64,000 nt of DNA from Clostridia bacterium (GTDB lineage: Bacteria > Bacillota > Clostridia > TANB77 > UBA1234). Under the pieces are notes generated by a model. It was not told where the DNA came from. It saw only the letters and a program-made list of their open reading frames with translations, and did no database searches. Every line of letters starts with the position of its first letter. Position 1 is the stretch's first letter. Shown here in pieces: positions 21,062-31,648 of this stretch. Location: NCBI GenBank assembly GCA_017462965.1, contig JAFTQC010000062.1, positions 62,001 through 126,000 on the forward strand. Direction: 5' to 3'. A program made the position numbers and the translations under genes.

Positions 21062-22354
21062 ATGAGTTCAAAATTAGAAAAATTAGAGAATAATTTAGTA
21101 AAACTAGAGATAACAATAGAAGCAGAGAAATTTGAAGAAGGTATGTCAAAAGCATTTTTTAGAAATGCAAAACATTTTGCAGTACCTGGTTTTAGAAAAG
21201 GTAAAGTTCCAAGAGATATAGTTGAAAAACACTATGGTGAAGGAATTCTTTATGAAGATGCGTTCAACATAGTTGCTCAAGATGCATATGAAGCTGCTAT
21301 TGAAGAGCATAAACTTGATATCGTTTCTTCTCCAGAAATTGACATTACACAAATTGGAAAAGGAAAAGAATTAATATTTACAGCAGTAGTTACTGTTAGA
21401 CCAGAAGTTAAACTTGGTAAATACAAAGGTATCAAATTAGAGAAAAAAGAATATAAAGTTACAGCTAAAGATGTTGATGCTGAAATAAAAGCAATGGCAG
21501 AAAAAAATGCAAGAATGGTTAATGGAGATGAAAATTCAGTAATCGAAAATGGTTCTACTGCAGTAATTGATTTTGAAGGTTTTGTTAATGGAAAAGCTTT
21601 TGATGGCGGTAAAGGTGAAAACTACTCATTAGAAATCGGTAGCAACACTTTTATTCCAGGTTTTGAAGACCAATTAATTGGTTTAAAAATGAATGAAGAA
21701 ACAGAAGTTAATGTAACTTTCCCAGAAAACTATTTCTCAGCAGATTTAGCAGGAAAACCAGCTGTATTTAAAGTTAAAATACATGAAGTAAAGATGAAAG
21801 AATTACCAGAAATTGATGATGAATTTGCTAAAGATGTTAGTGAATTTGATACATTAAAAGAATTAAAAGAAGATATTAAAAAGAAATTGACTGAAGAAAA
21901 TGAGAAAAAAGCTAAATATGAGATGGAAGAAGCTGCAATCAAAGAGGTTTGCGAGAATACGGAAATTGATATTCCTAAGGTAATGATTGATCATGAAGTT
22001 GAAGACTATATGAAAGAGCTTGAATCAAGACTTGCATACCAAGGAATGGATATGAAAACATATTTAAGCTTAATGGGTAAAGATGTAGAAGATTTCAAAT
22101 CTCAATATGTTGAAAGAGCTACAACAAACGTAAAAACAAAATTAGTTTTAGAGGAAATCTTCAAAGTAGAAAATATTGAAATTACAGATAAAGATATCGA
22201 AGAAAAATTAAGAGACTTTGCTAAAAACTATGGTGCAACAGGTGCAAATGTAGATGAATTAGTTAAAAATCCTACAGATCAATTAAAGAACTTTGCTTCT
22301 GAAGAATTAAAATATGATTTAGCTGTAAAATTCATTATTGATAACGCTAAATAA
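21062..22354 (+). CDS. tig: Trigger factor (ribosome-associated chaperone)
   Basis: Binds nascent chains at the ribosome exit; 430 residues. The N-terminal ribosome-binding domain has the signature GFRKGKVPRDIVEKHYG (near residues 41-57). The FKBP-type prolyl isomerase domain (about 150-240) has AVIDFEGFVNGKAFDGG and PGFEDQLIGLK. The helical C-terminal chaperone arms fill the rest. AAGGAAGGG precedes the start. clpP and clpX follow, the standard tig-clpP-clpX cluster of protein quality control. Confidence 0.97.
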   Translation: MSSKLEKLENNLVKLEITIEAEKFEEGMSKAFFRNAKHFAVPGFRKGKVPRDIVEKHYGEGILYEDAFNIVAQDAYEAAIEEHKLDIVSSPEIDITQIGKGKELIFTAVVTVRPEVKLGKYKGIKLEKKEYKVTAKDVDAEIKAMAEKNARMVNGDENSVIENGSTAVIDFEGFVNGKAFDGGKGENYSLEIGSNTFIPGFEDQLIGLKMNEETEVNVTFPENYFSADLAGKPAVFKVKIHEVKMKELPEIDDEFAKDVSEFDTLKELKEDIKKKLTEENEKKAKYEMEEAAIKEVCENTEIDIPKVMIDHEVEDYMKELESRLAYQGMDMKTYLSLMGKDVEDFKSQYVERATTNVKTKLVLEEIFKVENIEITDKDIEEKLRDFAKNYGATGANVDELVKNPTDQLKNFASEELKYDLAVKFIIDNAK

Positions 22355-22403
22355 TAGTGAATGTAAGTATTAAATATTTACATAAGAAGAAAGGATGGTT
22401 TTT

Positions 22404-22997
22404 ATGATAACTAACGATTTAGTGCCTTATGTTGTTGAAAAAACAAGTAATGGTGAAAGATCATATGATATTTTTTCTAGATTATTAAAAGATAGAATAA
22501 TATTTATAGGAGATGAAATAACAGATGCTACAGCTAGTGTAGTTGTTGCTCAGTTATTATTTTTAGAATCAGAAGATCCTGATAAAGATATTCACATATA
22601 TATAAATAGTCCTGGTGGCAGTGTTACAGCTGGTATGGCTATTTATGATACAATGAAATATATTAAACCAGATGTTTCTACAATATGTGTAGGAATGGCT
22701 GCTAGTATGGGTGCGTTCTTACTTGCTGCAGGTGCTAAAGGAAAAAGATATGCGCTTCCAAATGCAGAAATAATGATTCACCAACCTTTAGGTGGTGCAA
22801 AAGGTCAAGCATCAGACGTTAAAATACATGCGGAATTCTTGCTTAAGACAAGAGATAAACTAAATAAGATTTTAAGTGAGAACACGGGTAAACCATTGGA
22901 AGTTATTGAAAAAGATACTGATAGAGATAACTTTATGATTGCAGAAGATGCAAAAGAATATGGTTTAATCGATGAAATCATGACAAGAAAAGTATAG
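22404..22997 (+). CDS. clpP: ATP-dependent Clp protease proteolytic subunit ClpP
   Basis: Serine protease forming the tetradecameric barrel that degrades substrates unfolded by ClpX. 197 residues. Catalytic Ser 101 is in GMAASMGAF and His 126 in MIHQPLGG; the Asp lies in the DRDNFM segment. The N-terminus begins at Met-Ile-Thr-Asn without a long propeptide. The start at 22404 is chosen because AAAGGA is 8 bases upstream; ATG 22395 overlaps that site. A hairpin separates it from clpX. Confidence 0.97.
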   Translation: MITNDLVPYVVEKTSNGERSYDIFSRLLKDRIIFIGDEITDATASVVVAQLLFLESEDPDKDIHIYINSPGGSVTAGMAIYDTMKYIKPDVSTICVGMAASMGAFLLAAGAKGKRYALPNAEIMIHQPLGGAKGQASDVKIHAEFLLKTRDKLNKILSENTGKPLEVIEKDTDRDNFMIAEDAKEYGLIDEIMTRKV

Positions 22998-23003
22998 TAT
23001 TAG

Positions 23004-23034
23004 TTGTGTAGGGAGTTTTATACTTCCTACACAA
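23004..23034 (+). terminator. Hairpin between clpP and clpX
   Basis: TTGTGTAGGGAG pairs with CTTCCTACACAA around TTTTATA. No T run follows, so it may stabilise or attenuate the clpP message rather than terminate fully. Confidence 0.5.
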
Positions 23035-23092
23035 TCGTTGTATATGGAGAGTTTTTACAAAAGATAACTTTTAAGAAAAGGAGGAATGTGTA

Positions 23093-24430
23093 ATGGCAAA
23101 ATATGAAGATGGCAAAAATGTTAAATGTTCATTTTGTGGTAAGCCTCAAGACGTTGTTAAAAGAATTATTGCGGGACCTGGTGTATATATATGTAATGAG
23201 TGTATAGGTCTTTGCTCAAATATAATTGAAGATGAAATGAATGAATATGAAGATGCTATTGAAGATAATGAATTTGTAATGCTTACGCCAGCTGAAATAA
23301 AAGAAAAATTGGACGAATATGTAATTGGACAAGATTCTGCGAAAAAGTCTTTAGCTGTTGCGGTTTATAATCATTATAAAAGAATAAATCATCAAGAAAA
23401 TTTGTCTGAAGATGAAGATGATGTAGATATTCAAAAAAGTAATATTTTGATGCTTGGTCCAACAGGTTGTGGAAAAACGTATTTGGCGCAAACACTTGCT
23501 AAGATACTTAATGTTCCATTTGCAATTTCTGATGCAACAGCACTTACTGAAGCTGGATATGTTGGAGAAGACGTTGAAAATATTTTGTTAAAGCTTATTC
23601 AGGCTGCTGATTATGATGTTGAAAGAGCTCAAAAAGGTATTATATACATAGACGAAATTGATAAGATTTCTAGAAAATCAGAGAATGTTTCTATTACTCG
23701 TGACGTTAGTGGTGAAGGTGTTCAACAAGCCCTTTTGAAAATTATAGAAGGTACGGTTGCTTCAGTTCCACCTCAAGGTGGTAGAAAACATCCTCATCAA
23801 GAGTTTTTACAAATAGATACAACTAATATTTTATTTATTTGTGCTGGTGCTTTTGAAGGATTAGATAAAACGATTAATGCTAGAGTTGGAAAGAAAAATA
23901 TTGGTTTTGGTGCGGAAATTGAAAAACAAGAAGAAACCAAGGATAAGGACTTACTTGAAAAATTATTGCCACAAGATTTAGTTAAGTTTGGTTTAATTCC
24001 TGAATTTGTTGGTAGACTTCCTGTAATAACTACTGTTCAACCTCTTTCAAGAGATGCTTATATTGAGATTATGACTAAACCAAAAAATGCGTTAGTTAAG
24101 CAATATAAGAAATTATTTGAATTAGATGGTGTTGAGCTTGAGATGGAAGATGCTGCGTTAGATGCAATTGTTGATAAGGCGATCGAGAGAAAAACGGGTG
24201 CAAGAGGATTAAGAGCAATTTTGGAAGAAACAATGAGAGACATAATGTTTGAGATTCCTACAAATAAGGCGATTTCTAAGTGCATTATAACAAAAGAAAC
24301 TGTGATGCAATTAGAACCACCTAAGCTTATATATGACAATGTAGAAGATACTGTTGCTAAAGTTAGTGCATCAACTAAGAAAACAAGCAAAAAAACTACT
24401 AAACTAAAGGATGTGGACTCGGCTTCTTAA
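23093..24430 (+). CDS. clpX: ATP-dependent Clp protease ATP-binding subunit ClpX
   Basis: AAA+ unfoldase that feeds ClpP; 445 residues. The N-terminal zinc-binding domain has two CxxC pairs (CSFC, CNEC; residues about 11-39). Walker A GPTGCGKT lies near 128 and Walker B IIYIDEID near 190. [16 protein letters not shown] and the sensor 2 motif TGARGLRAI are seen. The tail is Lys/Thr/Ser-rich. AAAGGAGG precedes the start. Unlike many relatives, no lon gene follows. Confidence 0.98.
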   Translation: MAKYEDGKNVKCSFCGKPQDVVKRIIAGPGVYICNECIGLCSNIIEDEMNEYEDAIEDNEFVMLTPAEIKEKLDEYVIGQDSAKKSLAVAVYNHYKRINHQENLSEDEDDVDIQKSNILMLGPTGCGKTYLAQTLAKILNVPFAISDATALTEAGYVGEDVENILLKLIQAADYDVERAQKGIIYIDEIDKISRKSENVSITRDVSGEGVQQALLKIIEGTVASVPPQGGRKHPHQEFLQIDTTNILFICAGAFEGLDKTINARVGKKNIGFGAEIEKQEETKDKDLLEKLLPQDLVKFGLIPEFVGRLPVITTVQPLSRDAYIEIMTKPKNALVKQYKKLFELDGVELEMEDAALDAIVDKAIERKTGARGLRAILEETMRDIMFEIPTNKAISKCIITKETVMQLEPPKLIYDNVEDTVAKVSASTKKTSKKTTKLKDVDSAS

Positions 24431-24448
24431 AAAATAGGGGGATTTTTT

Positions 24449-24628
24449 ATGAGTGAATATCAAGTTGGTGATGTTGTGGAAACGAAAAAACAGCATCCAT
24501 GTGGTAGTAAAAAATGGGAAATAACTCGTATAGGCGTAGATTTTAAGCTTAAATGCTTGGGATGTGGTCACGTGGTAATGCTAGAACGTGAAAAAGCAAT
24601 GAAGATAATAAGAAAATTATCAACATAA
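24449..24628 (+). CDS. DUF951 family small zinc-finger-like protein
   Basis: A 59-residue protein, MSEYQVGDVVETKKQHPCGS at the N-terminus. The family signature is clear: K-x-x-HPCGS-x-x-WE, then IKCLGCG-type KCLGCGHVVML and a basic end. Three cysteines (one in HPCG, two in CLGC) could bind a metal. AGGGGGATT precedes ATG 24449, 18 bases after clpX, so it is probably co-transcribed. The function is unknown; the family is widespread in Bacillota. Confidence 0.9.
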   Translation: MSEYQVGDVVETKKQHPCGSKKWEITRIGVDFKLKCLGCGHVVMLEREKAMKIIRKLST

Positions 24629-24632
24629 ATGG

Positions 24633-24690
24633 GGGACAAGAGTTTGATGATATTTATAAAAATATTATCAAATTTCTTGTCCTTTTTCTT
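24633..24690 (+). terminator. Long-stem terminator after the clpX operon
   Basis: GGACAAG-GTTTGATGATATTT pairs with AAATATTATCAAA-CTTGTCC, then TTTTTCTTTT. The GGACAAG/CTTGTCC ends are shared with the palindromes at 11356, 37516 and 41411. Confidence 0.8.
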
Positions 24691-24737
24691 TTAACAAAAT
24701 ACATTGATTTAAACGAGAATTGAGTGTTTGAGAAGCG

Positions 24738-24766
24738 TTGACACCAAGCTCATTAAAGTATAAAAT
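24738..24766 (+). promoter_or_regulatory. Promoter of gdpP
   Basis: TTGACA (24738-24743), a 17-base spacer and TAAAAT (24761-24766), 26 bases before the start codon. Confidence 0.7.
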
Positions 24767-24792
24767 ATATGCATAAATGTGAGGAGGGTACT

Positions 24793-26793
24793 ATGAAAAA
24801 AATAAAATTCAGTGATGTTTTTGTACCAAGATATAGACTATATTTGATATTAATTTTATTGATTTTATTATATATGTGCATTTTGAGCCAAGAATATGCT
24901 CCTATAATGATTTTAGTGTCAACCGTGATTTATGCGTATGTATTGTTTATAACGTATAAAAAGAATGAAGAGATAAAGGAAAGAATTGTAAATACAATGA
25001 ATAGTTTCATTTTTAAATTGAAGACTGATGAAACTGTTTTGAATTTTCCAATTCCATCAATGATTGTAAATGATCAAGGTGATATTCTTTGGAATAATAA
25101 TGAGCTTGAATTGTTGTTTAAGGGAATCAACAAACAAAAATACATTGAAAATGTTATTAAGGAATTAAACGAAGAGTATGATAAAAAGTTTATTGGTATA
25201 GATAAGGAGATTAATATACATGATAAACATTATAGATTACTTGGAAATATGCTAAATATTAAAAAGAAACGTTCTCATGAAAAAGAAAGTGTATTAATGC
25301 TTTATTTTATTGATAGAACAGAATATTATAGACTTTTCAGAATGTACGACGATTCTAAGAATGCTGTTGCTGTTGTTACTGTTGATAACTACGAGGAATT
25401 AGTGCAAGGAATGATTGATACAGATAAACCACAGCTTATTGCGTCAGTGGAAAAGAAACTTAGAAATTGGTTTTCGTTTACTGGTGGAATAATGACAAGC
25501 CTTGATAGAAATAAATATTTATTAGTTTTTGAAAAGAAGTTTGTAAAAGAGTTTATGAACAATAAATTTCAAATACTGGATGAGATTAAAGAAATTTCTT
25601 TAAGTAATAAAATTCCGGTTACGCTAAGTATTGGTATGGTTGTTGAAGAAGGTACTAATATTGAAAAGTTCCAAAATGCTCTTGCAACTATAGATATTGC
25701 TTTGGGTAGAGGTGGAGACCAGGCTGTAGTTAGAAAAAATGGCAAATATGAATTTTTTGGTGGTAACACTAAAGAGTTAGAAAAGACTACAAAAGTAAAA
25801 CCAAGGGTTATTTCTCAGGCTTTAAAAGAGCTTATGGGTGAGGCTAGTAACATTGTTATAATGGGGCATCAAAATATGGATGCGGATTCACTTGGTTCGG
25901 CGATGGGTATTTACAGATTAGCAAAGAGCTTAGATAAAGATGCCATGATAGTGGTTAATGATTATGGTGTTGCGATTGATGGCCTTTGCAAGAAAATTTC
26001 GAAAGATGAGCAATACCAAAATGTTTTACTTTCAGAAGATGAAATTCTTTCTAGAATGACAGAAAATACACTTTTAGTTGTTGTAGATACACATTTAAAC
26101 GATTATGTAAATTCTGTAGAAGTATTAAAAAATGCAAGCAAGGTTGTAATAATTGATCATCATAGAAGAAGTACGGATGCTATAGAAAATGCAGTATTAA
26201 CATTCCATGAAGTTTATGCTTCTTCGGCAAGTGAGTTGGTTACTGAGTTATTACAGTATTCAGATACTAAGATAGTTCCTACAACTCTAGAAGCTGAATG
26301 CTTGTATGCGGGTATATTAACAGATACCAAGAATTTCACACAAAAAACAGGTGTTAGAACTTTTGAAGCGGCTGCATTTTTGAAGAAAACTGGTATTGAT
26401 GTTGCTTCGATAACAAAGGCGTTTCAAAATGATGTTGATACATATGTAGCAATAGCTGATGTAATCCGTAATTCAGAGATTATATTTGATAATATTGCTA
26501 TTGCGATTTGTCCATCTGGAATAGAAAATCAAATTCAAATAACAGCGCAAGCTGCGGATGAACTATTGAATTTGAATGGAATTGAAGCATCTTTTGTATT
26601 ATCAAAATATGATAATAAAGTTTATATAAGTGGTCGTTCAACAGGAGAGCATAATGTTCAGATTATTCTTGAAAAATTTGGTGGCGGCGGTCATATGATG
26701 ATTGCTGGTGCACAAATTGAGGGTGCTGAAGTTGAAGATGTTAAGAAACTACTTATTGATGTAATTACAGAGATGAAAAAAGAAAAATCATAA
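24793..26793 (+). CDS. gdpP: Cyclic-di-AMP phosphodiesterase GdpP
   Basis: Hydrolyses c-di-AMP, lowering this messenger of osmotic and wall homeostasis. 666 residues. Two N-terminal helices (about 15-55) anchor it. A PAS-like domain follows (about 70-150), then a degenerate GGDEF domain (about 170-320) with no intact GGDEF, and the DHH/DHHA1 module: MGHQNMDADSLGS near 360, DTH near 435, DHHRRS near 455 and GGGGHMMIAGAQ near 635. The start at 24793 follows GAGGAGGG; the upstream in-frame ATG at 24769 lies before that site. rplI and dnaB follow, the usual Bacillota order. Confidence 0.96.
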   Translation: MKKIKFSDVFVPRYRLYLILILLILLYMCILSQEYAPIMILVSTVIYAYVLFITYKKNEEIKERIVNTMNSFIFKLKTDETVLNFPIPSMIVNDQGDILWNNNELELLFKGINKQKYIENVIKELNEEYDKKFIGIDKEINIHDKHYRLLGNMLNIKKKRSHEKESVLMLYFIDRTEYYRLFRMYDDSKNAVAVVTVDNYEELVQGMIDTDKPQLIASVEKKLRNWFSFTGGIMTSLDRNKYLLVFEKKFVKEFMNNKFQILDEIKEISLSNKIPVTLSIGMVVEEGTNIEKFQNALATIDIALGRGGDQAVVRKNGKYEFFGGNTKELEKTTKVKPRVISQALKELMGEASNIVIMGHQNMDADSLGSAMGIYRLAKSLDKDAMIVVNDYGVAIDGLCKKISKDEQYQNVLLSEDEILSRMTENTLLVVVDTHLNDYVNSVEVLKNASKVVIIDHHRRSTDAIENAVLTFHEVYASSASELVTELLQYSDTKIVPTTLEAECLYAGILTDTKNFTQKTGVRTFEAAAFLKKTGIDVASITKAFQNDVDTYVAIADVIRNSEIIFDNIAIAICPSGIENQIQITAQAADELLNLNGIEASFVLSKYDNKVYISGRSTGEHNVQIILEKFGGGGHMMIAGAQIEGAEVEDVKKLLIDVITEMKKEKS

Positions 26794-26810
26794 TATATTT
26801 TACAAAAGAA

Positions 26811-26850
26811 AAAGGCGAGCATAGGTTGTTTTAGTTTGCTCGCCTATTTT
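26811..26850 (+). terminator. Hairpin between gdpP and rplI
   Basis: AGGCGAGCA pairs with TTGCTCGCCT, followed by ATTTT. It may partly terminate or process the gdpP-rplI transcript. Confidence 0.65.
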
Positions 26851-26879
26851 AGAGAATTTATGAATTTGGAGGGGTTTTG

Positions 26880-27326
26880 ATGAAAGTTATTTTAACACAA
26901 GACATAAAATCTGTAGGTAAGAAGGGACAAATTATTGATGCTTCAGATGGATATGCGAGAAATTATTTGATTCCTAAAAAATTAGCTGTAGTTGCTGATG
27001 CTACTAATCTTAATGAATTAAAAACAAAACAAGATGCTAATAAATATAAGCATGATATGACAATGGCTAATGCTAAGGAACTAGCTGAAAAAATGAAAAA
27101 ATTTGAAATAACTTTTAAAATAAAAGCTGGTGATAATGGTAAAACTTTTGGAAGTGTTACTGCTAAAGATATCGCAAGTGAACTTGCAAAAAAATATTTT
27201 GTTGAAGTTGATAAAAAGAAAGTTTGTTTAGATGATGCTATAAAAACACTTGGGGTTTATAATGTTGAAATCAAATTGTTTGAAGGTATTAGCGGAATTT
27301 TGAAAGTAAATATAATTGCTGAATAG
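26880..27326 (+). CDS. rplI: 50S ribosomal protein L9
   Basis: A 148-residue primary rRNA-binding protein. The N-terminal domain has the family signature (MKVILTQDIKSVGKKGQ, then DGYARNYLIPKKLAV). A long connecting helix rich in Lys/Glu follows, then the C-terminal domain with TFGSVTAKDI. GGAGGGG precedes ATG 26880. dnaB starts 30 bases downstream. Confidence 0.98.
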   Translation: MKVILTQDIKSVGKKGQIIDASDGYARNYLIPKKLAVVADATNLNELKTKQDANKYKHDMTMANAKELAEKMKKFEITFKIKAGDNGKTFGSVTAKDIASELAKKYFVEVDKKKVCLDDAIKTLGVYNVEIKLFEGISGILKVNIIAE

Positions 27327-27356
27327 TGATAAAATAATTCATGTGAGGGGAATAAT

Positions 27357-28691
27357 ATGAATGATGAATTATTAGGGAGAATACCGCCAAATGATATGGA
27401 AGCGGAACAGGCTGTTTTGGGTTCTATGCTTGTTGACAAAGATGCAGTTTTGACGGTTTTAGAAATTTTAAAACCTGAAGATTTTTATAGAAATGAACAT
27501 GCTGAGATTTATGGTGCGATTCTTGATTTGTATGAAGCGGGAAAACCAATTGATTTATTGACTTTGAAAGAACAACTTAGACTTCGTGGTAAATATGATG
27601 TTATAAATGGTTTTGAATATCTTGCATCACTTACAAATCCGATGTATTCAATTTCGAATGTTGAAAATTATGCAAATATTGTTTGGGAAAAATCAATTCT
27701 TAGGAAATTGATTAAAGCTTCAAACAAGATAAGTAAAGAAAGTTATGAAGCACATGATGATGCCACAGCAATTACTGAAAGAGCTGAAAAAGAAATTTTT
27801 AATATTGTTCAAAGAAAAAGTTCTTCGTATGCACTTATTAAAGATGTTCTTGTAGATACATTTAATAATTTGGAAGAGCTTGCAACTAGAGAAGATGGTG
27901 TTGTTGGTATTCCTAGTGGATTTATTGATTTGGATAATAGAACACTTGGTTTTATGCCAGGTCAGTTGGTAATTGTTGCTGCGAGACCGGCTATGGGAAA
28001 ATCTGCGTTTGCACTTAATATTTTAGCGAATGCATCAATTAGAGCTAAAAAGTCAGTTGTATACTTCAGTCTCGAGATGAGCAAGGAAGAATTAACAAGC
28101 AGAATTCTAGCAAGTGAAGCGATGGTTGATAGTACTAAAATAAGAAGTGGTAAGCTTGAAGATGAAGATTGGATTAGTCTTACAAATGCTTCGGGTACTT
28201 TGTCTGAAGCTAAGATTATTTTAGACGATACTTCTGGATTTACTCCTATTGAACTTCGTGCAAAATGTAGAAAACTTAAAATGGAATATGATATTGGACT
28301 TATTGTAATTGACTACTTACAGCTTATGGATGCTTCAAGAGTTTCAACAAGCAGACAAGCTGATATTTCTGAAATAAGTAGATCGTTAAAGGTTTTGGCG
28401 AGGGAAATTGGCGTTCCAATAATTGCGCTTTCTCAGCTTAGCCGTGCGCCTGAGCAAAGACCTGATCATAGACCTATGCTTAGTGACCTTAGAGAATCTG
28501 GATCAATCGAGCAAGATGCCGACATTGTTATGTTTTTATATCGTGATGATTATTATAATCCTGAAACAGAAAAGAAAAATGTGGCTGAAGTAATTGTTGC
28601 TAAAAACAGAGGTGGCTCAACAGGTACAACCGAACTTCTATGGTTAAATCAATACACAAAGTTTGTTAACTTGGATAGATATCACAGTTAA
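27357..28691 (+). CDS. dnaB: Replicative DNA helicase DnaB
   Basis: Hexameric 5'-3' helicase that unwinds DNA at the fork; 444 residues. The N-terminal domain has PPNDMEAEQAVLGSML. The RecA-like domain has Walker A in ARPAMGKSAFAL near residue 210, VYFSLEMSKEEL, Walker B LIVIDYLQLM near 325, and the DLRESGSIEQDADIVMFLYR signature near 385. GAGGGG precedes the start. No intein is present at the usual Walker A site. tilS follows almost directly. Confidence 0.98.
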   Translation: MNDELLGRIPPNDMEAEQAVLGSMLVDKDAVLTVLEILKPEDFYRNEHAEIYGAILDLYEAGKPIDLLTLKEQLRLRGKYDVINGFEYLASLTNPMYSISNVENYANIVWEKSILRKLIKASNKISKESYEAHDDATAITERAEKEIFNIVQRKSSSYALIKDVLVDTFNNLEELATREDGVVGIPSGFIDLDNRTLGFMPGQLVIVAARPAMGKSAFALNILANASIRAKKSVVYFSLEMSKEELTSRILASEAMVDSTKIRSGKLEDEDWISLTNASGTLSEAKIILDDTSGFTPIELRAKCRKLKMEYDIGLIVIDYLQLMDASRVSTSRQADISEISRSLKVLAREIGVPIIALSQLSRAPEQRPDHRPMLSDLRESGSIEQDADIVMFLYRDDYYNPETEKKNVAEVIVAKNRGGSTGTTELLWLNQYTKFVNLDRYHS

Positions 28692-28708
28692 AAGAGGTGA
28701 ATAAGAGA

Positions 28709-29668
28709 TTGCTTGAAAAGGTTAGAAGCATAATAGAAAAATATAATTTAATAAATAAAGATGACAAGGTGTTAGTTGGGGTTTCGGGAGGTCCTGATTC
28801 TATTACACTTTTGAATACATTATATGAACTTGGATATAATATATGCACAGCCCATGTTAATCATGGAATCAGAGAAAATGCAGATAATGACGAAAATTTT
28901 GTTAAAGATTTTTGTGAAAAAAGAAAAATTCCTTGTTTTATTAAAAGAGTAAGATTGAAAGAAATTGATTCTGATATGACTTTAGAAGAGCTTGGTAGAA
29001 AGATTAGATATGATTTTTTTGATGAAATTATGAAGCAAGAAAATTGTACTAAAGTAGCAACTGCTCATAACGCCAATGATAATGCTGAAACTGTTCTTAT
29101 GAATATTATTAGAGGGTCTGGAATGTCTGGACTTAAAGGGATTGAAATTTCTAGAGGATATATTATTAGGCCTCTTTTAGAAGTTACAAGAAAAGAGATT
29201 GAGGAGTATTGTGAAAAAGAAAATTTAACGCCTTGTCATGATGAATCAAATGATGAAGCTATTTATACAAGAAACAAGGTCAGACTTGAGTTAATTCCGT
29301 ATATTGAAAAAAATATAAATTCTAATGTTATTAATAATATTAATAGAATGTCAGAAATAATTTCGGATGAAGAAGAATATATTAATAAACAGGTAGATAT
29401 TTCGTATAAAGATTGTTTAATTGCAAAAGAAGAAGAAAGGGTTGTTTGTAACTTAAAAAAGTTTAACGAACTAGAAAAAACTATACAAAAAAGATTAATT
29501 ATAAGGTTTATTGGAGATGTTTTGGGCAATGTTAAAGATATCGAAAGAGTACATATTCAAGATGTCTTGAAACTTTGTAAAAATAATGTTGGTGGAAAAT
29601 TTTTGACACCTAACAAAAACATAAAAGTAGCAGTAAATAAGGGAATTGTAGAGTATATGAAGTTATAG
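28709..29668 (+). CDS. tilS: tRNA(Ile)-lysidine synthetase TilS, short form
   Basis: Converts C34 of the AUA-reading tRNA-Ile to lysidine using ATP and lysine. PP-loop SGGPDS is near residue 30; the HVNHGIR and TAHNANDNAET motifs follow, then RPLLEVTR. The TTG start at 28709 is proposed: GAGGTG is 9 bases upstream and the protein then begins MLEKVRSIIEKYNL; an in-frame GTG at 28697 overlaps the ribosome site. At about 319 residues it is shorter than the 430-470 residue form common in Bacillota, with only a brief C-terminal region (GGKFLTPNK). It is 73 bases upstream of ftsH; hpt, often between them, is absent. Confidence 0.93.
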   Translation: MLEKVRSIIEKYNLINKDDKVLVGVSGGPDSITLLNTLYELGYNICTAHVNHGIRENADNDENFVKDFCEKRKIPCFIKRVRLKEIDSDMTLEELGRKIRYDFFDEIMKQENCTKVATAHNANDNAETVLMNIIRGSGMSGLKGIEISRGYIIRPLLEVTRKEIEEYCEKENLTPCHDESNDEAIYTRNKVRLELIPYIEKNINSNVINNINRMSEIISDEEEYINKQVDISYKDCLIAKEEERVVCNLKKFNELEKTIQKRLIIRFIGDVLGNVKDIERVHIQDVLKLCKNNVGGKFLTPNKNIKVAVNKGIVEYMKL

Positions 29669-29676
29669 TTTTATTC

Positions 29677-29705
29677 TTTACACTTTTTTTAGACTATGAT
29701 AACAT
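29677..29705 (+). promoter_or_regulatory. Possible promoter of ftsH
   Basis: TTTACA (29677-29682), a 17-base spacer and TAACAT (29700-29705), in the gap after tilS. The match is moderate. Confidence 0.45.
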
Positions 29706-29741
29706 ATATTTTGAATTTATTAGATAAATAAGGAGGAGCAA

Positions 29742-31559
29742 ATGAAAAAATCATTTAGAGGAATTGCACCGTTGATCATAACAATGCTATTATTATTCTT
29801 TTTAGCAGGTATGTTTGCTGATGCAGAAAATGCGAAGTCAATGTCTTATATGGACTTGCTTGCAAGTATAGAGTCTGGAGAAGTTGCAAGTATTGAACTT
29901 GCAAATGATTCTTCAACTGCTGTTGTTTTATTAGTTGGAGATTCAGAAAATTCTGATGAAATTCCAGTTAATATTCCAAGTAGAGAAGCTTTTATTGAAT
30001 ATGCACAAGAAGCTAGAAAAGAAGGAGCAACATTTGACTTGAAATTAGGCGAACCTTCAATGGCGCTTACATTACTTGATTATGTTACACCAATTGGTTT
30101 CGTATTAATGCTTATTTTATTCTGGGTATTTATGATGCAAACAGTTGGTGGTGGAAAAGGTGCAATGTCTTTTACAAAGAGCAGAGCTAAACTTTTCAAT
30201 CCAGAAGATAAAAATAAAATAACATTTAAAGATGTTGCTGGATTACCAGAAGAAAGAGAAGAATTACAAGAAATTGTAGAATTTTTGAAATATCCTAAAA
30301 AATTTATAGATATGGGTGCAAGAATACCAAAGGGAGTTTTACTTGTTGGTCAACCAGGTACAGGTAAAACATTACTTGCCAAAGCTGTTGCTGGCGAGGC
30401 GGGAGTTCCATTTTATTCAATAAGTGGATCTGATTTCGTTGAAATGTATGTTGGTGTTGGTGCATCAAGAGTTAGAGAATTATTCGGTGAAGCTAAATCA
30501 AAAGGCGGACCATGTATAATATTCATAGACGAAATAGATGCAGTTGGTCGTCAAAGAGGCGCTGGTCTTGGTGGCGGTCATGATGAAAGAGAACAAACAC
30601 TTAACCAATTGCTTGTTGAAATGGATGGATTCGGAACAAATAGTGGAATTATAGTTTTGGCTGCTACAAACAGACCAGATATCTTAGATAGAGCACTTCA
30701 AAGACCAGGAAGATTTGATAGACAAATTGTAGTTCCTGCTCCAGATGTTAAAGCAAGAGAGGAAATTTTAGCTTTATATGCTAAGAAGAAAAAATTAGGT
30801 AATGATATAGATCTTGGCGTACTTGCTAAGAATACAGCTGGTTTTACAGGTGCTGATTTAGAAAATATGATGAATGAGGCTGCGCTTATAGCTGCTAGAA
30901 AAGATAAGACAGTTATAGGAATGGAAGAGATGGAAGACGCTATGACTAAAGTTATTATGGGACCAGAAAAGAGGAGTAAAGTTATTTCTGAAAAAGATAG
31001 AAACTTAGTTGCTTATCATGAAGGTGGTCATGCGGTTGTTAGTAGATTTTTAGAACATTCAGAGCCAGTTCATCAAATCTCTATTATTCCTAGAGGAACA
31101 GCTGGTGGATATACAATGTATAAAAATACAGAAGATAAATCATTCATGTCAAAATCTGAAATGGAAGATAAGATTGTTTCATTACTTGGTGGTAGAGTTG
31201 CAGAACAACTAATATTAAATGATATTAGCACAGGTGCTTCAAATGATATTGAAAGAGCAAGTAAAATTGCTAGAAGCATGGTAATGAGATACGGTATGAG
31301 TGAGAAGCTTGGAACAATTACTTTTGGAAATGATCAAGAAGAAGTGTTCCTTGGAAGAGACATAAATAATGTTAAAAATTATAGTGATGATATAGCTGCT
31401 GTAATCGATATGGAAGTTAAGAGAATAATTGATACAGGGTATGATAGAGCGAAACGTATATTAGAACAAAATGTTAATAAACTTCATACAGTTGCTAAAG
31501 TGTTATTAGAAAAAGAAAAAATCGAAGGCGACGAATTTGAAGCTATCATGAATTCATAG
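29742..31559 (+). CDS. ftsH: ATP-dependent zinc metalloprotease FtsH
   Basis: Membrane AAA+ protease that degrades damaged membrane proteins and regulators. 605 residues. Two helices (about 7-25 and 106-126) flank a small extracytoplasmic domain. The AAA core has Walker A GQPGTGKT near 203, Walker [16 protein letters not shown], and the second region of homology [13 protein letters not shown]. The protease domain has the zinc motif HEGGH near 426 and the [17 protein letters not shown] helix. GGAGG precedes the start. A strong terminator follows. Confidence 0.98.
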   Translation: MKKSFRGIAPLIITMLLLFFLAGMFADAENAKSMSYMDLLASIESGEVASIELANDSSTAVVLLVGDSENSDEIPVNIPSREAFIEYAQEARKEGATFDLKLGEPSMALTLLDYVTPIGFVLMLILFWVFMMQTVGGGKGAMSFTKSRAKLFNPEDKNKITFKDVAGLPEEREELQEIVEFLKYPKKFIDMGARIPKGVLLVGQPGTGKTLLAKAVAGEAGVPFYSISGSDFVEMYVGVGASRVRELFGEAKSKGGPCIIFIDEIDAVGRQRGAGLGGGHDEREQTLNQLLVEMDGFGTNSGIIVLAATNRPDILDRALQRPGRFDRQIVVPAPDVKAREEILALYAKKKKLGNDIDLGVLAKNTAGFTGADLENMMNEAALIAARKDKTVIGMEEMEDAMTKVIMGPEKRSKVISEKDRNLVAYHEGGHAVVSRFLEHSEPVHQISIIPRGTAGGYTMYKNTEDKSFMSKSEMEDKIVSLLGGRVAEQLILNDISTGASNDIERASKIARSMVMRYGMSEKLGTITFGNDQEEVFLGRDINNVKNYSDDIAAVIDMEVKRIIDTGYDRAKRILEQNVNKLHTVAKVLLEKEKIEGDEFEAIMNS

Positions 31560-31569
31560 TTTATAATGA

Positions 31570-31606
31570 GATACTTAGATTAAATTTATCTAGGTATCTT
31601 TTTTTT
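31570..31606 (+). terminator. Intrinsic terminator after ftsH
   Basis: GATACTTAGAT pairs with ATCTAGGTATC (one G-T pair), followed by eight or more T. Confidence 0.88.
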
Positions 31607-31648
31607 GGAAAAAAGATTAGGTATAATATTAAAAAGGGAGGAATTGTT

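Noticed and set aside
27957-28020. Intein or homing element in dnaB
   Set aside because: The Walker A region reads through without interruption and the protein has normal length.
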